NCBI RefSeq assembly: GCF_900089585.1
Contig: NZ_FLRH01000003.1
Coordinates: 1,659,001-1,723,000 of the forward strand
Length of the DNA stretch: 64,000 bases
Direction of reading: 5' to 3'
Source: Micromonospora sediminicola
GTDB taxonomy: Bacteria > Actinomycetota > Actinomycetes > Mycobacteriales > Micromonosporaceae
Shown one piece after another: positions 43,474 through 51,480 of this stretch. How positions within the stretch are numbered: position 1 is the stretch's first letter; each line of letters starts with the position of its first letter. Below the pieces are notes generated by a model. It was not told the DNA's origin and did no database searches. It saw only the letters and a list, made by a program, of their open reading frames with translations. Made by a program: the position numbers and the translations under genes.

Positions 43474-44388
43474 GTGGCGAAGAGTCCGAAGATTTCTGCG
43501 AGTCACGAGCCCGGTGGACTGATCGTCCACATCAGCGGCCTCCTTCCCTCGCTGTCCCCGGCCGAGCAGCGGGTGGCCCGGCTGGTCGTCGCCGATCCGG
43601 CCGACGCGGCCCGGCGCACCATCACCGATCTCGCCACCGCCGCCGAGACATCCGAGGCGACCGTGATCCGGTTCTGCCGGTCGGTCGGCATGGACGGCTA
43701 TCCCCAGCTGCGGATCCGGCTCGCCGCCGAGGCCGCGCGCCGGATCGAGCCGCCGGACGCCCGGGTGGTCGGCGGCGACATCCCGCCGGGCGCGGACCTG
43801 GCGCAGATCATCGCCACCATCGCGTTCAACGACGCGCGAGCCGTCGAGGAGACCGCCGAGCAGCTCGACCCGGCGGTCTGCGAGCAGGTCGTCGAGGCGA
43901 TCGGCGCGGCCGGCCGGATCGACGTCTACGGCGCGGGCGCCAGCGGCTTCGTCGCCTCCGACTTCCAGCAGAAGCTGCACCGCATCGGCCGCATCGCGTT
44001 CTACTTCCCGGACGTGCACACCGCGCTCACCTCGGCCGCGCTGCTCGGCCGGGGCGACGTCGCGGTCGGCATCTCGCACACCGGCACCACCTCCGACGTG
44101 ATCGAGGTGCTGGAGCAGGCCCGGGCGCGCGGGGCCACCACGGTGGCGCTGACCAACTTCCCCCGCTCGCCGATCTCCGACGTCGCGGACCACGTGCTCA
44201 CCACCGCCGCCCGGGAGACGACCTACCGGTCCGGCGCGACGGCCAGCCGGCTGGCCCAGCTCACCGTGGTCGACTGCCTCTTCGTCGGGGTGGCCGCCCG
44301 CAGCCGGGCCCGGACCAAGAAGGCCCTGGAGGCCACCGCCGAGGCCGTCCAGTCGCACCGGGTGGGTCCCGGGCGGAGGCGGGGATGA
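43474..44388 (+). CDS. murR: RpiR-family regulator of MurNAc-6-phosphate use
   Basis: 304 residues from GTG 43474. N-terminal HTH (LPSLSPAEQRVARLVVADPADAARRTITDLATAAETSEATVIRFCRSVG) and a C-terminal SIS sugar-phosphate-binding domain (IDVYGAGASGFVASDFQQKL, GISHTGTTSDVIEVLEQARARG). It overlaps murQ by 4 bp (ATGA), which supports MurNAc 6-phosphate as effector. No ribosome site precedes the GTG and the operator abuts it, so the message may be leaderless (inference). Confidence 0.93.
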   Translation: MAKSPKISASHEPGGLIVHISGLLPSLSPAEQRVARLVVADPADAARRTITDLATAAETSEATVIRFCRSVGMDGYPQLRIRLAAEAARRIEPPDARVVGGDIPPGADLAQIIATIAFNDARAVEETAEQLDPAVCEQVVEAIGAAGRIDVYGAGASGFVASDFQQKLHRIGRIAFYFPDVHTALTSAALLGRGDVAVGISHTGTTSDVIEVLEQARARGATTVALTNFPRSPISDVADHVLTTAARETTYRSGATASRLAQLTVVDCLFVGVAARSRARTKKALEATAEAVQSHRVGPGRRRG

Positions 44389-45332
44389 CGGCGGGCCGGG
44401 TGGAGCGGGACGAGGTGGCCGTGGTGCGTCCGGTGGTGCGCGTCGGCGCGCCGACCGAGCGGCGCAACCCGCAGAGCGTCGACCTCGACCTGATGTCGAC
44501 CCGGGACGTGCTCACCGTCATCAACGAGGCCGACCGGCGGGTGCCGGCCGCGGTGGCCGCCGTGCTCGACGAGATCGCCGAGACCGTCGACCTGGCCGTC
44601 GCCGCGCTGCGCGGCGGGCACCGGGTGCACTACTTCGGCGCCGGCACCTCCGGCCGTCTCGGCGTGCTGGACGCGGCCGAGCTGGCCCCCACGTTCAACT
44701 CGCCCCGGCACTGGTTCTGCGCGCACCTCGCCGGGGGCCCGGAGGCCATGTGGCGCGCCGTCGAGGACGCCGAGGACGACGAACGGGGCGGCGCCGCCGA
44801 GGCGGGCGAGTGCGTGCACCCCGGCGACCTGGTGGTCGGCCTGGCGGCCAGCGGGCGCACCCCGTACGTCCTCGGGGCGCTCGCCGCGTCCCGGGCCCAG
44901 GGGGCCGGGACCGTGCTGCTGTGCGCCAACCCGGAGGCCGAGGCCGCCCCGTCGGTGGACGTGTTCATCGGGGTGGACACCGGACCCGAGGTGGTCACCG
45001 GGTCGACCCGGATGAAGGCGGGCACCGCGCAGAAGCTGGTGCTGAACACGTTCTCCACGGCCGTCATGGTGCGCCTGGGCCGGGTCTACTCGAATCTGAT
45101 GATCGACATGGTGGCCACCAACGCCAAGTTGCGCGGCCGGATGATCTCGATCCTGGTGGAGGCGACCGGGTGCGCCGAGGAGGTCTGCCGGGTCGCCCTG
45201 CGGGAGGCCGACGGCGACCTCAAGACCGCCCTGGTGGCGCTGGTCTCCGGCGCGGAGGTGCCCGCCGCCCGGGCCGCGCTGGCCCGCTCCGCCGACCAGG
45301 TACGCGGCGCCCTGGCCCTGCTCGCCTCCTGA
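44385..45332 (+). CDS. murQ: N-acetylmuramic acid 6-phosphate etherase
   Basis: 315 residues. Cleaves the lactyl ether of MurNAc 6-phosphate to GlcNAc 6-phosphate and lactate in peptidoglycan recycling. Family motifs: PTERRNPQSVDLDLMS, HYFGAGTSGRLGVLDAAELAPTF, GLAASGRTPYVLGAL and GSTRMKAGTAQKLVLNTFSTAVMVRLG. It contains one SIS domain plus a C-terminal helical segment. Translationally coupled to murR; no MurNAc kinase or transporter follows. Confidence 0.96.
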   Translation: MTAGRVERDEVAVVRPVVRVGAPTERRNPQSVDLDLMSTRDVLTVINEADRRVPAAVAAVLDEIAETVDLAVAALRGGHRVHYFGAGTSGRLGVLDAAELAPTFNSPRHWFCAHLAGGPEAMWRAVEDAEDDERGGAAEAGECVHPGDLVVGLAASGRTPYVLGALAASRAQGAGTVLLCANPEAEAAPSVDVFIGVDTGPEVVTGSTRMKAGTAQKLVLNTFSTAVMVRLGRVYSNLMIDMVATNAKLRGRMISILVEATGCAEEVCRVALREADGDLKTALVALVSGAEVPAARAALARSADQVRGALALLAS

Positions 45333-45347
45333 CCCCGAGCGCGAAAC

Positions 45348-45377
45348 CACCCGCCCGGCGCATCCGCCCGGCGGGTG
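45348..45377 (+). terminator. Terminator hairpin after murQ
   Basis: CACCCGCC pairs with GGCGGGTG across a 14-base loop that can itself pair (CCGCC/GGCGG), 15 bp after the murQ stop. Confidence 0.55.
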
Positions 45378-45775
45378 CGACGCGTATCACGTGGCGGGAG
45401 GGGACGTCTCTCCCCGAGCGGATTGTTCAACGAGGCGGAGGGTAATCCTCACCGTGGCTGAACCGGTGGGTCCACGGGCGCGTATCAGGCAGTGACCAGG
45501 ATCGCAATGACGCGGTGACGCGGCTCGCTGTGTTCATGGAACAGGCAATGGTGCCATTCCATGGACGGACGGCGATTCCGCTGCTCCCGCGCCCACCACC
45601 AGGGCGGCCACGAGTCGCCCGAGCAGGGGTCCTGACAGGAAACATGGACCGGGCTCTCAGCTACTACTCAGGCATTCGTGACAGTTTCGACTCACGACAT
45701 GGAATCCCCGACGCGTCACATCTGTTGTGTAGGTGTCAGCACCTACGGGCACAGCGGAGGTTACGGGGAGGGCTG
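45378..45775 (+). promoter_or_regulatory. Long upstream region of the sigma factor gene
   Basis: About 400 bp without a convincing gene. It is less GC-rich than its surroundings in places. GTAGGTG-TCAG-CACCTAC at 45729-45746 is a perfect 7-bp stem-loop 30 bp before the sigma start and could be an operator or a leader hairpin. I could not place -35/-10 boxes with confidence. Confidence 0.45.
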
Positions 45776-46777
45776 ATGAACGTGGGGATGGCAAGGAACC
45801 GGGCAACCGGCGCGAGCGAGGGGACCGTGGCAATCGTGGACAAGAACATCGGCATGCGTACCGACGAGGTCGCCGAGGAGCGGGACCTGGTCGGCGTCTA
45901 CCTGCACGAGATCTCCCGGACGCCGCTGCTGGACGCCGCCCGCGAGGTGGATCTCTCCAAGGCGATCGAGGCGGGTCTCTACGCCGAGCACCTGCTCGAC
46001 ACCGACCGGCTCCCCGACGGGGCCACCCGGGAGGAACTGGAGCGCGTGGTGGCCGAGGGGGAGCGGGCGAAGGACCTGTTCATCCGCGCCAACCTGCGGC
46101 TGGTCGTCTCCATCGCCCGGCGCTACGTGCGCTCCGGCATGCCCATGCTGGACCTGATCCAGGAGGGCAACACCGGCCTGGTCCGCGCGGTCGAGAAGTT
46201 CGACTACGAGCGTGGCTTCAAGTTCTCCACCTATGCGACCTGGTGGATCCGGCAGGCGATCAGCCGGGCCATCGCCCAGCAGGAGCGCACCGTCCGGCTG
46301 CCCGTGCACCTGGTGGAGGACGTCAACCGGATGCGCAACGTGGCCCGGCAGCTCACCCGCGAGCTGGGCAGCGACCCGGAGCCGGAGCAGATCGCGACCG
46401 CGCTCGGCGTCACCGTCGAGCGGGTCAACGAGCTGCGCCGCTGGTCGCAGGACACCGTCTCGCTGGACACCCCGGTGGGCGACGACGGCGACACCAACCT
46501 CGGTGACCTGGTCGCCGACAGCGACGCGCCGTCGCCGGAGGAGATCGTGCTGACCGGCCTGGAGCGGCAGCGGATCGAGGGTCTGCTCAACCACCTCGAC
46601 GACCGGTCGGCCGGCATCATGCGGGCCCGCTACGGCCTGGAGGACGGGCGTGAGCACTCGCTGACCGAGGTCGCGTCGCGGTTCTCGCTCTCCCGGGAGC
46701 GGATCCGCCAGCTGGAGATCCAGGCCCTCGGCCGGCTGCGTGAGCTGGCCCGCGCCGAAGGGCTGCAGGCGGCCTGA
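45776..46777 (+). CDS. Primary-like (group 2) RNA polymerase sigma factor
   Basis: 333 residues from ATG 45776 with GGGGAGGG upstream. Region 1.2 (DLVGVYLHEISRTPLLDAAREVDL), region 2 (LRLVVSIARRYVRSGMPMLDLIQEGNTGLVRAVEKFDYERGFKFSTYATWWIRQAI), region 3 and region 4 (LTEVASRFSLSRERIRQLEIQALGRLRELA) are all present. It lacks the long N-terminal region 1.1 of the vegetative sigma, which fits a non-essential HrdA/HrdD/SigB-like factor. Likely recognises promoters like those of the main sigma under particular growth conditions. Confidence 0.94.
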   Translation: MNVGMARNRATGASEGTVAIVDKNIGMRTDEVAEERDLVGVYLHEISRTPLLDAAREVDLSKAIEAGLYAEHLLDTDRLPDGATREELERVVAEGERAKDLFIRANLRLVVSIARRYVRSGMPMLDLIQEGNTGLVRAVEKFDYERGFKFSTYATWWIRQAISRAIAQQERTVRLPVHLVEDVNRMRNVARQLTRELGSDPEPEQIATALGVTVERVNELRRWSQDTVSLDTPVGDDGDTNLGDLVADSDAPSPEEIVLTGLERQRIEGLLNHLDDRSAGIMRARYGLEDGREHSLTEVASRFSLSRERIRQLEIQALGRLRELARAEGLQAA

Positions 46778-46792
46778 CCTGGTAGTAATGGA

Positions 46793-46841
46793 AACGACGA
46801 ACGGCCGGCGTCCGACAGGGGGACGCCGGCCGTTCGTCGTT
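46793..46841. terminator. Strong bidirectional terminator
   Basis: A perfect 21-bp stem (starting AACGACGAACGGCC, ending GGCCGTTCGTCGTT) with a 7-base loop GACAGGG, between the convergent sigma factor and NlpC/P60 genes. Confidence 0.9.
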
Positions 46842-46846
46842 GCGGG

Positions 46847-47812
46847 TCAGACCCGGCCGTAGCCGGCGATGCTCATGATGTTCATGCCCCGCTTGCTGAC
46901 GTTGCGGCCCGCGCTCGGCGCGTCGATGATCTGACCGCCGCCGACGTAGAGCGCCACGTGTCCGAGGCCGGAGTAGAACACCAGGTCGCCCGGTTGCAGT
47001 TGGCTGCGACTGATCCGCGTCACCGCGTCCCACTGTTGCGCCGCGCTGTGCGGCAGCGACTTCCCGGCGGCCCGCCAGGCGGCCAGCGTGAGCCCGGAGC
47101 AGTCGTAGCTGCCGGGGCCGTCGTCGCCGTAGCCGTAGGGCTTGCCGACCGCGCCGTAGGCGTACCGCACCGCGACGCCGGCCTTGCCGGAGACGGCCGG
47201 GGGCGTGCCCGCCGAACTCGCCTTGACCGGGGCCTCGGTGGCCCGACCGTACGCCTTGCGACGCATCTCGTAGAGGCCGGACAGGTCCGCCTCGATCCGC
47301 TTCTTGGCGGCGGCCAGCTGCTTGGCCTGCGCCGCCTCCTTCGCCAGCGTGACGTCCAGCCGGGTCTTCTGGTCGATCAGCCGGCGCTGGTCACCGGTGA
47401 AGCTGTCGATGGTGCGCTGCCGCTGGCGGGTGAGCTGGTCGAGCGTGCCCAGCCGGTCCGGCAACGACGCCGGACCGCCCGGCTCCAGCAGGGCCGCCGC
47501 GGTGCGCATGCCGCCGGTCTTGTACGCCGTCGCGGCGATCGCGCCCACGTCGGCGCGACTCCGCTCGGCCTGGTCCTGCAACGGGCCGATCCGGGCCTCC
47601 AACGTGGCCGCGGTGGCCTTGTTGGCCTTGATCTCCTCGTTGAGCTTGTTGTACGACTCGACGATTCGCTCCAGCTCAGTCGAGGACTTCTCGATCTGCT
47701 TCGTCAGCTCGGCGGGGGTGGGCTCGGCCCGAGCCACCGACGCCGGAGCGAGCAGCGCGGCCGAGAGGCCGGCCACCGCCAGCGAGCGGAGCAGCATCCG
47801 TAAGGACGACAA
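46847..47812 (-). CDS. Secreted NlpC/P60 endopeptidase with N-terminal coiled coil (RipA-like)
   Basis: About 321 residues from TTG 47812, which has GAGGAG 10 nt upstream; starts up to 47854 are possible in frame. Signal peptide residues 1-29 (SVARA|EP). A coiled coil spans about 33-195 (LTKQIEKSSTELERIVESYNKLNEEI...). The NlpC/P60 domain covers about 210-321, with the catalytic Cys in YDCSGLTLAAW and His in GHVALYVGGG. It cuts the D-Glu-mDAP bond in peptidoglycan stems, typically during cell separation. The coiled coil usually controls activity. Confidence 0.94.
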   Translation of the reverse strand: MSSLRMLLRSLAVAGLSAALLAPASVARAEPTPAELTKQIEKSSTELERIVESYNKLNEEIKANKATAATLEARIGPLQDQAERSRADVGAIAATAYKTGGMRTAAALLEPGGPASLPDRLGTLDQLTRQRQRTIDSFTGDQRRLIDQKTRLDVTLAKEAAQAKQLAAAKKRIEADLSGLYEMRRKAYGRATEAPVKASSAGTPPAVSGKAGVAVRYAYGAVGKPYGYGDDGPGSYDCSGLTLAAWRAAGKSLPHSAAQQWDAVTRISRSQLQPGDLVFYSGLGHVALYVGGGQIIDAPSAGRNVSKRGMNIMSIAGYGRV

Positions 47813-48277
47813 GAGCGGAAAGCTCCTCTCCACGGTCGACGGGAGGCGTTCCACGCCCCGTCGACACCGACCCGGCGCCGTCCGGGCGGACGGCGGTCGA
47901 CCGGACCGACCTGGACAACCTAACCCGTGATCGGAGTGGACGGGAGTTCAAGCAGGGGCGAAAGTTGGCAAAGTGTCGGAAAGTGACAATGGGGCAGCTG
48001 ACCGTCCGTGACCGTTTCGCGGACCTCGCGTCGCGTGCTTCGGCGCTCCTGGGCGGAAGGCGCGACTCGCCCGATTCGTCGTTCTGGACGGATGTCGCCA
48101 GCCCACGCCAGGCAAAGTCACGACAAAGACGGAAATCGTTCTCTGTTTCCGGCGGGCCGGTCCGGCGACGTGCCGGCCGGGCGGGCGAAAACCCGAGGTC
48201 GGGTGGCGTGTCCGCCACACAATGAAGCGCGGAACCGGGAATCCCCACCACGGGATCCGCGACCCCGGGAGGCCGCC
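47813..48277. promoter_or_regulatory. Divergent intergenic region between the NlpC/P60 gene and the 48.3-kb gene
   Basis: About 465 bp with no gene I can support. I checked both strands for a c-di-AMP (ydaO) riboswitch, common before actinobacterial wall hydrolases, and did not find its conserved blocks. The inverted repeat TGTC-N7-GACA lies at about 47974-47988. Promoters are not assigned. Confidence 0.4.
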
Positions 48278-48796
48278 GTGCAGACCGATCGCTCCTCCGC
48301 CCGCCCGCCCCGGTCGCCGCACGCGACCGCGCCCACGCTGCTCTACGCCCGACCCGGCATCGTCGTCACCGCCGAGCGTTTCACCGTCGGCCGCAACAGC
48401 TGGGCGGTGACCGAGATCACCCAGCTCTGGACCACCCGCGGGCCGCACGACCGGCTCGCCGTGCGGGCGGTCGCCGTCTCCGCCGCGCTGATCGCCGCGG
48501 TCGGCCTGCTGCTCGGCTTCACCGGCGGCCTGGAGCGGCTCACCGCCGGGGCGTACCTGACGCTCGGCGCGGTGGGACTGCTGCCGCTGCTGCTGGTGCT
48601 GCTCGGCGACCGCTGGCGCCCGCCCGCACACGAGTTGTGGGGGCGGATCCGGGGTGCCGAGGTGCTGCTGTTCAGCAGCGACGACGAGCGGCAGTTCGGC
48701 CAGGTGACCCGCGCGCTGCGCCGGGCCCGCGAGGGCGCGCGCCTCGGTGGCTGGACCGACCCGCCCGCCGCCGCGCCGTGGCGGCCGGCACGCTGA
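48278..48796 (+). CDS. Two-TM protein of the DUF6232 type
   Basis: 172 residues from GTG 48278, with GGGAGG upstream. Residues 22-55 form a beta-rich segment (LLYARPGIVVTAERFTVGRNSWAVTEITQLWTTRGP). TM helices lie at about 64-84 and 91-110. A C-terminal cytoplasmic region follows, with LFSSDDERQFGQVTRALRRARE. The layout matches the DUF6232 family of actinobacterial membrane proteins; no function is known to me. Confidence 0.8.
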   Translation: MQTDRSSARPPRSPHATAPTLLYARPGIVVTAERFTVGRNSWAVTEITQLWTTRGPHDRLAVRAVAVSAALIAAVGLLLGFTGGLERLTAGAYLTLGAVGLLPLLLVLLGDRWRPPAHELWGRIRGAEVLLFSSDDERQFGQVTRALRRAREGARLGGWTDPPAAAPWRPAR

Positions 48797-48819
48797 GCCC
48801 GGCCCGCGGCGGTCCGGGG

Positions 48820-49149
48820 TCAGCCGGCGACCGGCTCCGGGGTGCGGGGCCGGTTCCCGGCGGCCACCCAGTGGCTCACCCGCCGTTCCGCGTAGAACGA
48901 GACGAACGGCACGGTGCCGGCGAGCATCACCAGCAGCATCCGCTTCAACGGCCAGTCGGCCCGGCGGGACAGGTCGAAGGTGAGCGCCAGGTAGAGCATG
49001 TAGAGCCAGCCGTGCGCGACGCCGACCACGGCCACCACGCTCGGGTTGTCGAAGCCGTACTTCAGCGGCATGCCGATCAGGACCAGCACCACCAGCGCCA
49101 CGCCCACGATCCAGGCGATCACGCGGTACCGGGTAAGGGCTCCGCCCAC
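48820..49149 (-). CDS. DUF3817 integral membrane protein
   Basis: 109 residues with three TM helices. The family pattern is YRVIAWIVGVALVVLVLIGMPLKYGFD, AHGWLYMLYLALTFDLSRRADWPLKRML, GTVPFVSFYAERRV. GTG start at 49149. The function is unknown. The next leftward gene upstream (49175) is 25 bp away, so the two may be co-transcribed. Confidence 0.9.
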   Translation of the reverse strand: MGGALTRYRVIAWIVGVALVVLVLIGMPLKYGFDNPSVVAVVGVAHGWLYMLYLALTFDLSRRADWPLKRMLLVMLAGTVPFVSFYAERRVSHWVAAGNRPRTPEPVAG

Positions 49150-49174
49150 CGTCGTCCGTCCTTCCGCACCGGCC

Positions 49175-49594
49175 TCAGCCGGGATAGTCGCCGGGCCGGG
49201 AGCCCGGATTCGCGTTCAACCAGGAAAGGTAGCGGTTGTAGGCGGCCAGCTCGCCGTCGTCCGCCCCGTCGAGCGGCGCCGCCGGCACCCGGACGGCGCG
49301 CACCGGCCGGCGTACCGCCGGGGTGGTGGTGACCGGCTCCGGGTCGGCGGCCGCCGACGGTGGCGGCGCGGTCGACGGCCCGGGCGCGGCGCGCAGCGCG
49401 TGCCGCACCTCACGCCACCAGACGAAGACCACGAAACCGGCGAAGACCGGCCACTCGATCGCGTAGCCGAAGCTCAGCGCGTTGCCCTGGGCGGCCCGGG
49501 TCACCTGCCACCAGCCCAGCCCGAGGAAGCCCACCACCAGCACGACCATGGCCACGTGGCGGACGATCCACGCCGGTGTCCAGAGCCGCTGCAT
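49175..49594 (-). CDS. Conserved actinobacterial membrane protein, function unknown
   Basis: 139 residues. TM helices at about 10-30 ([25 protein letters not shown]) and 41-60 ([24 protein letters not shown]), a Pro/Ala-rich linker, and a short C-terminal motif [17 protein letters not shown]. The [13 protein letters not shown] start is reminiscent of SURF1, but the rest is far too short for it. Just upstream of the DUF3817 gene. Confidence 0.82.
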   Translation of the reverse strand: MQRLWTPAWIVRHVAMVVLVVGFLGLGWWQVTRAAQGNALSFGYAIEWPVFAGFVVFVWWREVRHALRAAPGPSTAPPPSAAADPEPVTTTPAVRRPVRAVRVPAAPLDGADDGELAAYNRYLSWLNANPGSRPGDYPG

Positions 49595-49716
49595 GCCATC
49601 GAGGGTACCGGGGCCGCCGGCCGTCTCCGACGCGGCGTCGTAGGTGCCCCGGGTTTGGTGGCAGCCGCGCTGGGCATCCGTCTAGTCGCCAGCCCGAACG
49701 AGACGAGGGGGCGACG

Positions 49717-50019
49717 ATGACCGAATCGGTACGCCGGGACGCCAGCCCGGAGCAGCGGGTCACCGAGTGGGACGGCGACCACGCCCGCACCACCGGGGCC
49801 GGCGACGGTGAGGTGCTCGGGGTGGACCCCGCCGAGCTGGGCGACGAGGACCTGATCCGGGAGATGCAGAGCCTGCACCGCACCCGGCTGGACACGCTGC
49901 GGCACGCCACCGACTCCGCGCTCGCCAACCACCTGCGTCGGACCGCCGAGCTGGAGACCGAGTACCTGGCCCGCCACCCGGGCCGGGAGGTCGACCCGAG
50001 CCGGCTGCGGGACGCCTGA
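49717..50019 (+). CDS. DUF6158-like small protein
   Basis: 100 residues. A disordered N-terminus of about 30 residues precedes a helical domain (GVDPAELGDEDLIREMQSLHRTRLDTLRHATDSALANHLRRTAELETEYLARHPGREVDPSRLR) that matches the DUF6158 pattern. The stop overlaps the next start by one base (TGATG), so the two genes are coupled. Function unknown. Confidence 0.82.
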   Translation: MTESVRRDASPEQRVTEWDGDHARTTGAGDGEVLGVDPAELGDEDLIREMQSLHRTRLDTLRHATDSALANHLRRTAELETEYLARHPGREVDPSRLRDA

Positions 50020-50336
50020 TGGCCAGCCACGCCGAGCGCGGCATGTCCGCGCCGCCCGAGGTGGTGTTCAACACCGCGACCGACCCGGACCGCTCCTCCG
50101 CGTGGTTGCCGGAGGAGCTGCGCCGCTCCGGCGACTGCCAGGTGGAGGTGGTCGACGCCGAGGACATGCGGGCCCGGTGGAGCGCCGCCGACTGGTCCGC
50201 GGAGATCGACGTGGAGCCGGCCGACGCCGGAGGCGCCCGGGTACGCCTGGACCTGGCCGGTCCGGACCACGCCCTGGCCGACGAGATCCTGGCCAACCTC
50301 GACCGCGAGGTGGCCGACAACCTGACCGCCGGCTGA
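50019..50336 (+). CDS. Small SRPBCC/START-like protein
   Basis: 105 residues. MSAPPEVVFNTATDPDRSSAWLPEEL resembles the start of a polyketide-cyclase/START-like fold, followed by short beta strands (CQVEVVDAEDMRARWSAADWSAEIDVEPADAGGARVRLDL) and a final helix. Shorter than typical family members. Coupled to the DUF6158-like gene. Ligand unknown. Confidence 0.75.
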   Translation: MASHAERGMSAPPEVVFNTATDPDRSSAWLPEELRRSGDCQVEVVDAEDMRARWSAADWSAEIDVEPADAGGARVRLDLAGPDHALADEILANLDREVADNLTAG

Positions 50337-50372
50337 GCCCGGCCCGCCACGACGCACGAGAGGGAGGCCGGG

Positions 50373-50912
50373 TTGACCGGGAGTGGCCTGAAGCAGAAGG
50401 TGGCGCGCCTGCGCCAGGCGTACGCGCCGCACGAGCACCGACCGCTGGAGGGCTACCTGAAGGCGATGGGCACCTACGCCGGGGTGACCGCGGCGCTGGT
50501 CGGGCTGGTCCGGGCGACCGGCCGGCCGGTGCCGGAGCGGCCCTCGCCCGGCGACGTGGTGCTGCTCTCGGTCGCCACGCACAAACTGAGCCGGCTGCTG
50601 TCCAAGGACGCGATCACCAGCCCGCTGCGGGCGCCGTTCACCCGCTACGACCACCCGATCGGCAGCGGCGAGGTGATGGAGCAGGTCCGGGACGAGGGCA
50701 GCCCCACCCGGCACGCGCTCGGCGAGCTGGTCAGCTGCCCGTTCTGCCTGGCGGTCTGGGTGGCCACCGGGCTCACCGGCGGCCTGGTGCTGGCGCCCCG
50801 GCTGACCCGGCTGGTCGCCACCGCGCTGACCGCGGTGGCCGCCTCCGACTTCCTCCAGATGGGCTACGCGGTGGCCCAGCAGGCCGCCGAGGGTGGGCAC
50901 CACGAGAAGTGA
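50373..50912 (+). CDS. DUF1360 membrane protein
   Basis: 179 residues from TTG 50373, preceded by GAGGGAGG. DUF1360 pattern: VLLSVATHKLSRLLSKDAITSPLRAPFTRYD, then ELVSCPFCLAVWVATG with a C-x-x-C pair at the membrane, and TM segments at about 38-56, 123-145 and 150-165. The function is unknown. Third in a rightward set of small genes. Confidence 0.88.
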   Translation: MTGSGLKQKVARLRQAYAPHEHRPLEGYLKAMGTYAGVTAALVGLVRATGRPVPERPSPGDVVLLSVATHKLSRLLSKDAITSPLRAPFTRYDHPIGSGEVMEQVRDEGSPTRHALGELVSCPFCLAVWVATGLTGGLVLAPRLTRLVATALTAVAASDFLQMGYAVAQQAAEGGHHEK

Positions 50913-50920
50913 GCACGACT

Positions 50921-50954
50921 CGACGGGGCCGGCGCGAGTGCGCCGGCCCCGTCG
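50921..50954. terminator. Bidirectional terminator hairpin
   Basis: A perfect 15-bp stem (CGACGGGGCCGGCGC and complement) with a GAGT loop, between the convergent DUF1360 gene and the 69-residue gene. Confidence 0.85.
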
Positions 50955-50969
50955 TCGTCGCGCCGGAGA

Positions 50970-51179
50970 TCAGGTGGGGGTGGTGCCGTGGTCCTCGCCG
51001 GCCCAGCCGCGTGACGTCTCCGGCTCGCGCTCGTCCTCGTCCGCCCCGGTGATGATGTCCCGGTCCACCGCCGTGCGGTCGTGCTCGTTGGCGAAGTCCG
51101 GCTCCGGCAGCGTGTCCATGCCCTCCGGGGGCTGGCCGAGCGCCGCCAGGTGCTCGTGCTCGGGCTCGCGGTCGGTCAT
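50970..51179 (-). CDS. Small acidic hydrophilic protein, function unknown
   Basis: 69 residues, rich in Asp, Glu, His and Pro, no membrane segment (MTDREPEHEHLAALGQPPEG...). Probably disordered. It lies 27 bp downstream of another small gene on the same strand. Confidence 0.65.
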   Translation of the reverse strand: MTDREPEHEHLAALGQPPEGMDTLPEPDFANEHDRTAVDRDIITGADEDEREPETSRGWAGEDHGTTPT

Positions 51180-51206
51180 GTCGGGTCCTCTCGGTCGGGC
51201 GGGTGT

Positions 51207-51428
51207 TCAGGCGACCGTGCCGCCCAGCAGTTCGGCCGCCTCGTCGACCGCGTACTCGCCCTGGGGGAGCGCGGCGATCCGGGTGAGCAGCTCGGCCGGG
51301 AGCTCGGCGGCCACCGCGCGGCGGTAGATGTCGGCCTGGGTGATCCGTTCCTGACCGCGGTAGAGGTCGTCGAGCAGGTCGTCGAGCGGCCTGGTGTCCG
51401 GCTGCTCGGTCACGGGCGCGTCATCGGT
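51207..51428 (-). CDS. Small helical protein, function unknown
   Basis: 73 residues from GTG 51428 (MTDDAPVTEQPDTRP), with AGGTGG 5 nt upstream; GTG 51440 is the alternative. The body LLDDLYRGQERITQADIYRRAVAAELPAELLTRIAALPQGEYAVDEAAELLG is mostly helical and loosely recalls DUF2795 in its LP-x-x-x-Y ending. It precedes the 69-residue gene on the same strand. Confidence 0.72.
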   Translation of the reverse strand, partial: TDDAPVTEQPDTRPLDDLLDDLYRGQERITQADIYRRAVAAELPAELLTRIAALPQGEYAVDEAAELLGGTVA

Positions 51429-51480
51429 CACGCCGACCACCTACCCGGCCCCGAACCGGTCAAACTCCCCCCAACCCCGC

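Noticed and set aside
47813..48277. Possible c-di-AMP (ydaO) riboswitch before the NlpC/P60 gene
   Set aside because: Such switches are common before actinobacterial wall hydrolases, but the conserved ydaO blocks are not seen on either strand.
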